Positions 62,210 through 64,000 of a stretch of DNA of 64,000 nt are shown here, piece by piece. The position numbers and the translations under genes were made by a program. The stretch is from positions 1 through 64,000 of the forward strand of contig NZ_RCWF01000012.1 of NCBI RefSeq assembly GCF_003667345.1. Direction: 5' to 3'. This DNA is from Poseidonibacter antarcticus. Lineage in GTDB: Bacteria; Campylobacterota; Campylobacteria; Campylobacterales; Arcobacteraceae. A model generated the notes under the pieces. The model saw nothing but the letters and a program-made list of their open reading frames with translations, had not been told where the DNA came from and searched no databases. Position 1 is the first letter of the stretch, and the number at the start of each line of letters is the position of its first letter.

Positions 62210-63667
62210 TTACATTTTTATACAAACATTTTTAAGTTCTGTGTAGAATTCAAGTGAATGATGTCCACCTTCTCTACCAATTCCTGAGCCTTTCATTCCA
62301 CCAAATGGTGTTCTTAAATCTCTTAAGAACCATGAATTAACCCATACAATCCCTGTATCAATTTGTGATGCAACTCTATGAGCTCTATCTAAATTTTCTG
62401 TAAATATTGTAGAAGCCAATCCATATTTTGTATCATTCGCCATTTTTATAACTTCGTCTTCTGTATCAAAAGGAGCAATATGACAACAAGGTCCAAATAC
62501 TTCTTCTTTTACAACAGTTGCAGTTTCAGGAAGTCCTGTCCAAATAGTAGGTTCAACAAAGAATCCATTTGCTAATTTACCATCCATTTTAGGAGCACCT
62601 CCACCTAAAATAACATTTGCACCCTCTTTTTTTGCAATATTATAAAAATCTAAAACTTTATCTCTATGCACAGCACTTACAACAGGTCCCATATCAACAG
62701 ATTCATCATTTTGAACACCAACTTTTAATTTAGAACCAGCTTCTTTTAATCTATTTACAAATTCATCAAAAATTGGTCTTTCTACATAAACTCTTTCAGT
62801 TCCTAAACAAACTTGTCCTGAGTTTGCAAATACTGATCTTGCTGTCTCAGAAATTGCTTTTTCCATGTCACAATCTGCAAAAATAATAGCTGGATTTTTT
62901 CCACCTAATTCTAAGGAAACATCTCTAACTCCTTTAGAACAAGCATCCATAATCATTTCACCTGTTTTTGTCTCACCTGTAAATGTGATTGCATCAATAT
63001 CTTTATGAGCAGTAATTAAATTTCCAGTAATTGAACCTTTTCCTTGAACAACATTATAAGCCCCAGCTGGAACTCCAACTTTACTCATAACCTCACCTAA
63101 AAGAGATGTTGTAGTTGGAGTTACTTGAGATGGTTTTACTACAACTGTATTTCCACAAGCCATAGCAGGACCAACTTTCCATGTCATAAGTAATAAAGGT
63201 AAATTCCAAGGAGAAATAACTCCAATTACACCTTTAGGTTTTCTCATAGAATAATTAAGCATTTTTTTACCATCAGGAGTATCAGATCTATAAGCTTCAT
63301 CTGCAACACTTTTCATCGTATCCGCAAATACTTTGAAATTTGCAGCTCCCCTTGGAATATCAATATGTCTAGCAATTGAGTATGGTTTTCCTGTATCTAA
63401 ACATTCTGCTTCTAAAAAATCATCAAATCTTCTATCTATCTCATTTGCTATTTCATACATCATAGCTATTCTATCATTTAGCTTCATTTGACCCCACTCA
63501 CCTGTAAGAGCAGCCTTCGCAGCTGCTATTGCAGCATTTACTTCAGGCTCTCTCCCTAAAGCTACTTTAGAAATAAGTTCAGCAGTTGCTGGGTTATAAT
63601 TATCAAAAAACTCACCACATTGTGAGTCCATAAATTTTCCATTAATATAGTGTTGTACTTTTTTCAT
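62210..63667 (-). CDS. dmpC: 2-hydroxymuconic semialdehyde dehydrogenase
   Basis: 485 residues of the aldehyde dehydrogenase superfamily. VISPWNLPLLLMTWKVGPAM, the active-site Glu in LELGGKNPAIIFAD and the Cys in NSGQVCLGTERVYVE are complete; GFFVEPTIWTGLPETATVVK is also conserved. It oxidises 2-hydroxymuconic semialdehyde to 2-hydroxymuconate with NAD. The start shares one nt with the stop of the HbpS-like gene. Confidence 0.93.
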   Translation of the reverse strand: MKKVQHYINGKFMDSQCGEFFDNYNPATAELISKVALGREPEVNAAIAAAKAALTGEWGQMKLNDRIAMMYEIANEIDRRFDDFLEAECLDTGKPYSIARHIDIPRGAANFKVFADTMKSVADEAYRSDTPDGKKMLNYSMRKPKGVIGVISPWNLPLLLMTWKVGPAMACGNTVVVKPSQVTPTTTSLLGEVMSKVGVPAGAYNVVQGKGSITGNLITAHKDIDAITFTGETKTGEMIMDACSKGVRDVSLELGGKNPAIIFADCDMEKAISETARSVFANSGQVCLGTERVYVERPIFDEFVNRLKEAGSKLKVGVQNDESVDMGPVVSAVHRDKVLDFYNIAKKEGANVILGGGAPKMDGKLANGFFVEPTIWTGLPETATVVKEEVFGPCCHIAPFDTEDEVIKMANDTKYGLASTIFTENLDRAHRVASQIDTGIVWVNSWFLRDLRTPFGGMKGSGIGREGGHHSLEFYTELKNVCIKM

Positions 63668-64000
63668 TATTTTAATCCTATCTTTTCAATCGCATATTTT
63701 GCACAAATAATATCTTCATCTTCTGTTCCACCTGAAACACCAATAGCTCCAATTTTTACATCATCATCAAAAATTACAAGACCTCCACCAAAAGGTATTA
63801 ATCTATCTCTATTAGAAAATCCTTGTTCTAAATGAGGATTCTCTTTAAAGATTTCTATCCATTGATTTGATGGAAATCCAAAACTAGCACTAGTATAAGC
63901 TTTATCTTTTGCAATATTAATTGAATGTATAAAAGAATCTTCCATTCTTAAAAATGCCATTTCTAAACCTTTATTATCAACAACACTTACATTTATGGCA
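63667..64000 (-). CDS. GlcG/HbpS-family protein, 5' end beyond the window
   Basis: At least 111 residues; the frame stays open to the right edge. AINVSVVDNKGLEMAFLRME and KDKAYTSASFGFPSNQ with IPFGGGLVIFDDDVKIGAIG and VSGGTEDEDIICAKYAIEKI are as in GlcG/HbpS (DUF336), small haem- or cobalamin-binding proteins often found in aromatic catabolism operons. The Met at 63960 is internal. More operon genes presumably lie to the right. Confidence 0.85.
   Translation of the reverse strand, partial: AINVSVVDNKGLEMAFLRMEDSFIHSINIAKDKAYTSASFGFPSNQWIEIFKENPHLEQGFSNRDRLIPFGGGLVIFDDDVKIGAIGVSGGTEDEDIICAKYAIEKIGLK

Noticed and set aside
1-64000. tRNA or rRNA genes and integrase attachment sites
   Set aside because: I looked for tRNA arms, CCA-ended stems and rRNA-like segments and found none that I could support.

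Overview
The window is very A+T-rich throughout. Its protein families (TTG/GTG-tolerant starts, CACHE and CHASE sensors, OprD-like porin, Campylobacterota-style FtsZ sequence) suggest an Arcobacter-clade member of the Campylobacterota. That placement is inference from protein character; there is no rRNA or other marker gene in the window.

Positions 1 to about 33,400 are an accessory region. Short gene units, usually one or two genes in either orientation, are separated by copies of a dispersed palindromic intergenic repeat. It has two imperfect hairpins in tandem, here called module A (core TTTTTGGAACA...TGTTCCAAAAA) and module B (core CTTAGAAT...ATTCTAAG). The cargo is typical of gene-cassette or defence islands: a zeta-like kinase pair, HipBA, two AbiE-like toxin-antitoxin pairs, an Xre repressor with a divergent partner, a WYL regulator with a protein consisting only of the FtsZ C-terminal domain, a serine recombinase, orphan signalling proteins (CHASE/PAS histidine kinase, 7TM diguanylate cyclase, CACHE sensor), a metal/sulfur operon (ArsR, MFS, C-S lyase, CysE, CopZ, ArsR, CopA), an Mrr-type nuclease, and a TetR-controlled SDR/AlkD/haloalkane dehalogenase operon. 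Many units are decayed: hemerythrin, IS3 and IS256 remnants, a histidine kinase fragment, an SDR with an internal deletion, an MFS gene with an amber stop.

Positions 33,400 to 40,400 hold a periplasmic molybdenum hydroxylase operon (Fe-S subunit, Tat-exported molybdopterin subunit, XdhC and MocA maturation factors) with a divergent TetR regulator. A secreted protein of unknown function and IS256 debris follow.

Positions 40,400 to 64,000 hold a phenol degradation cluster. On the minus strand dmpKLMNOP encodes the multicomponent phenol hydroxylase, followed by a DODA/LigB-type extradiol dioxygenase and a ThDP enzyme. A histidine kinase and OmpR-type response regulator lie divergently, then an SDR, a LeuB-like dehydrogenase and a porin on the plus strand. 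The right part is a long minus-strand meta-cleavage operon (HbpS-like, dmpC, E, F, G, H, I, LLM oxidoreductase, dmpD, PanE-like, AEC transporter, Old Yellow Enzyme). It converts 2-hydroxymuconic semialdehyde to pyruvate and acetyl-CoA. No DmpB-type catechol 2,3-dioxygenase and no DmpR regulator are in the window. Three promoters of the cluster (dmpK, SDR, porin) share an 18-bp direct-repeat box placed exactly 9 bp before a -10 hexamer, the probable response-regulator site.

The observations I would follow first are the FtsZ-C/WYL pair, the palindromic repeat platform with a recombinase lodged inside one copy, the shared promoter box of the phenol cluster, and the 11-bp tandem repeat that switches a CACHE sensor gene in and out of frame.
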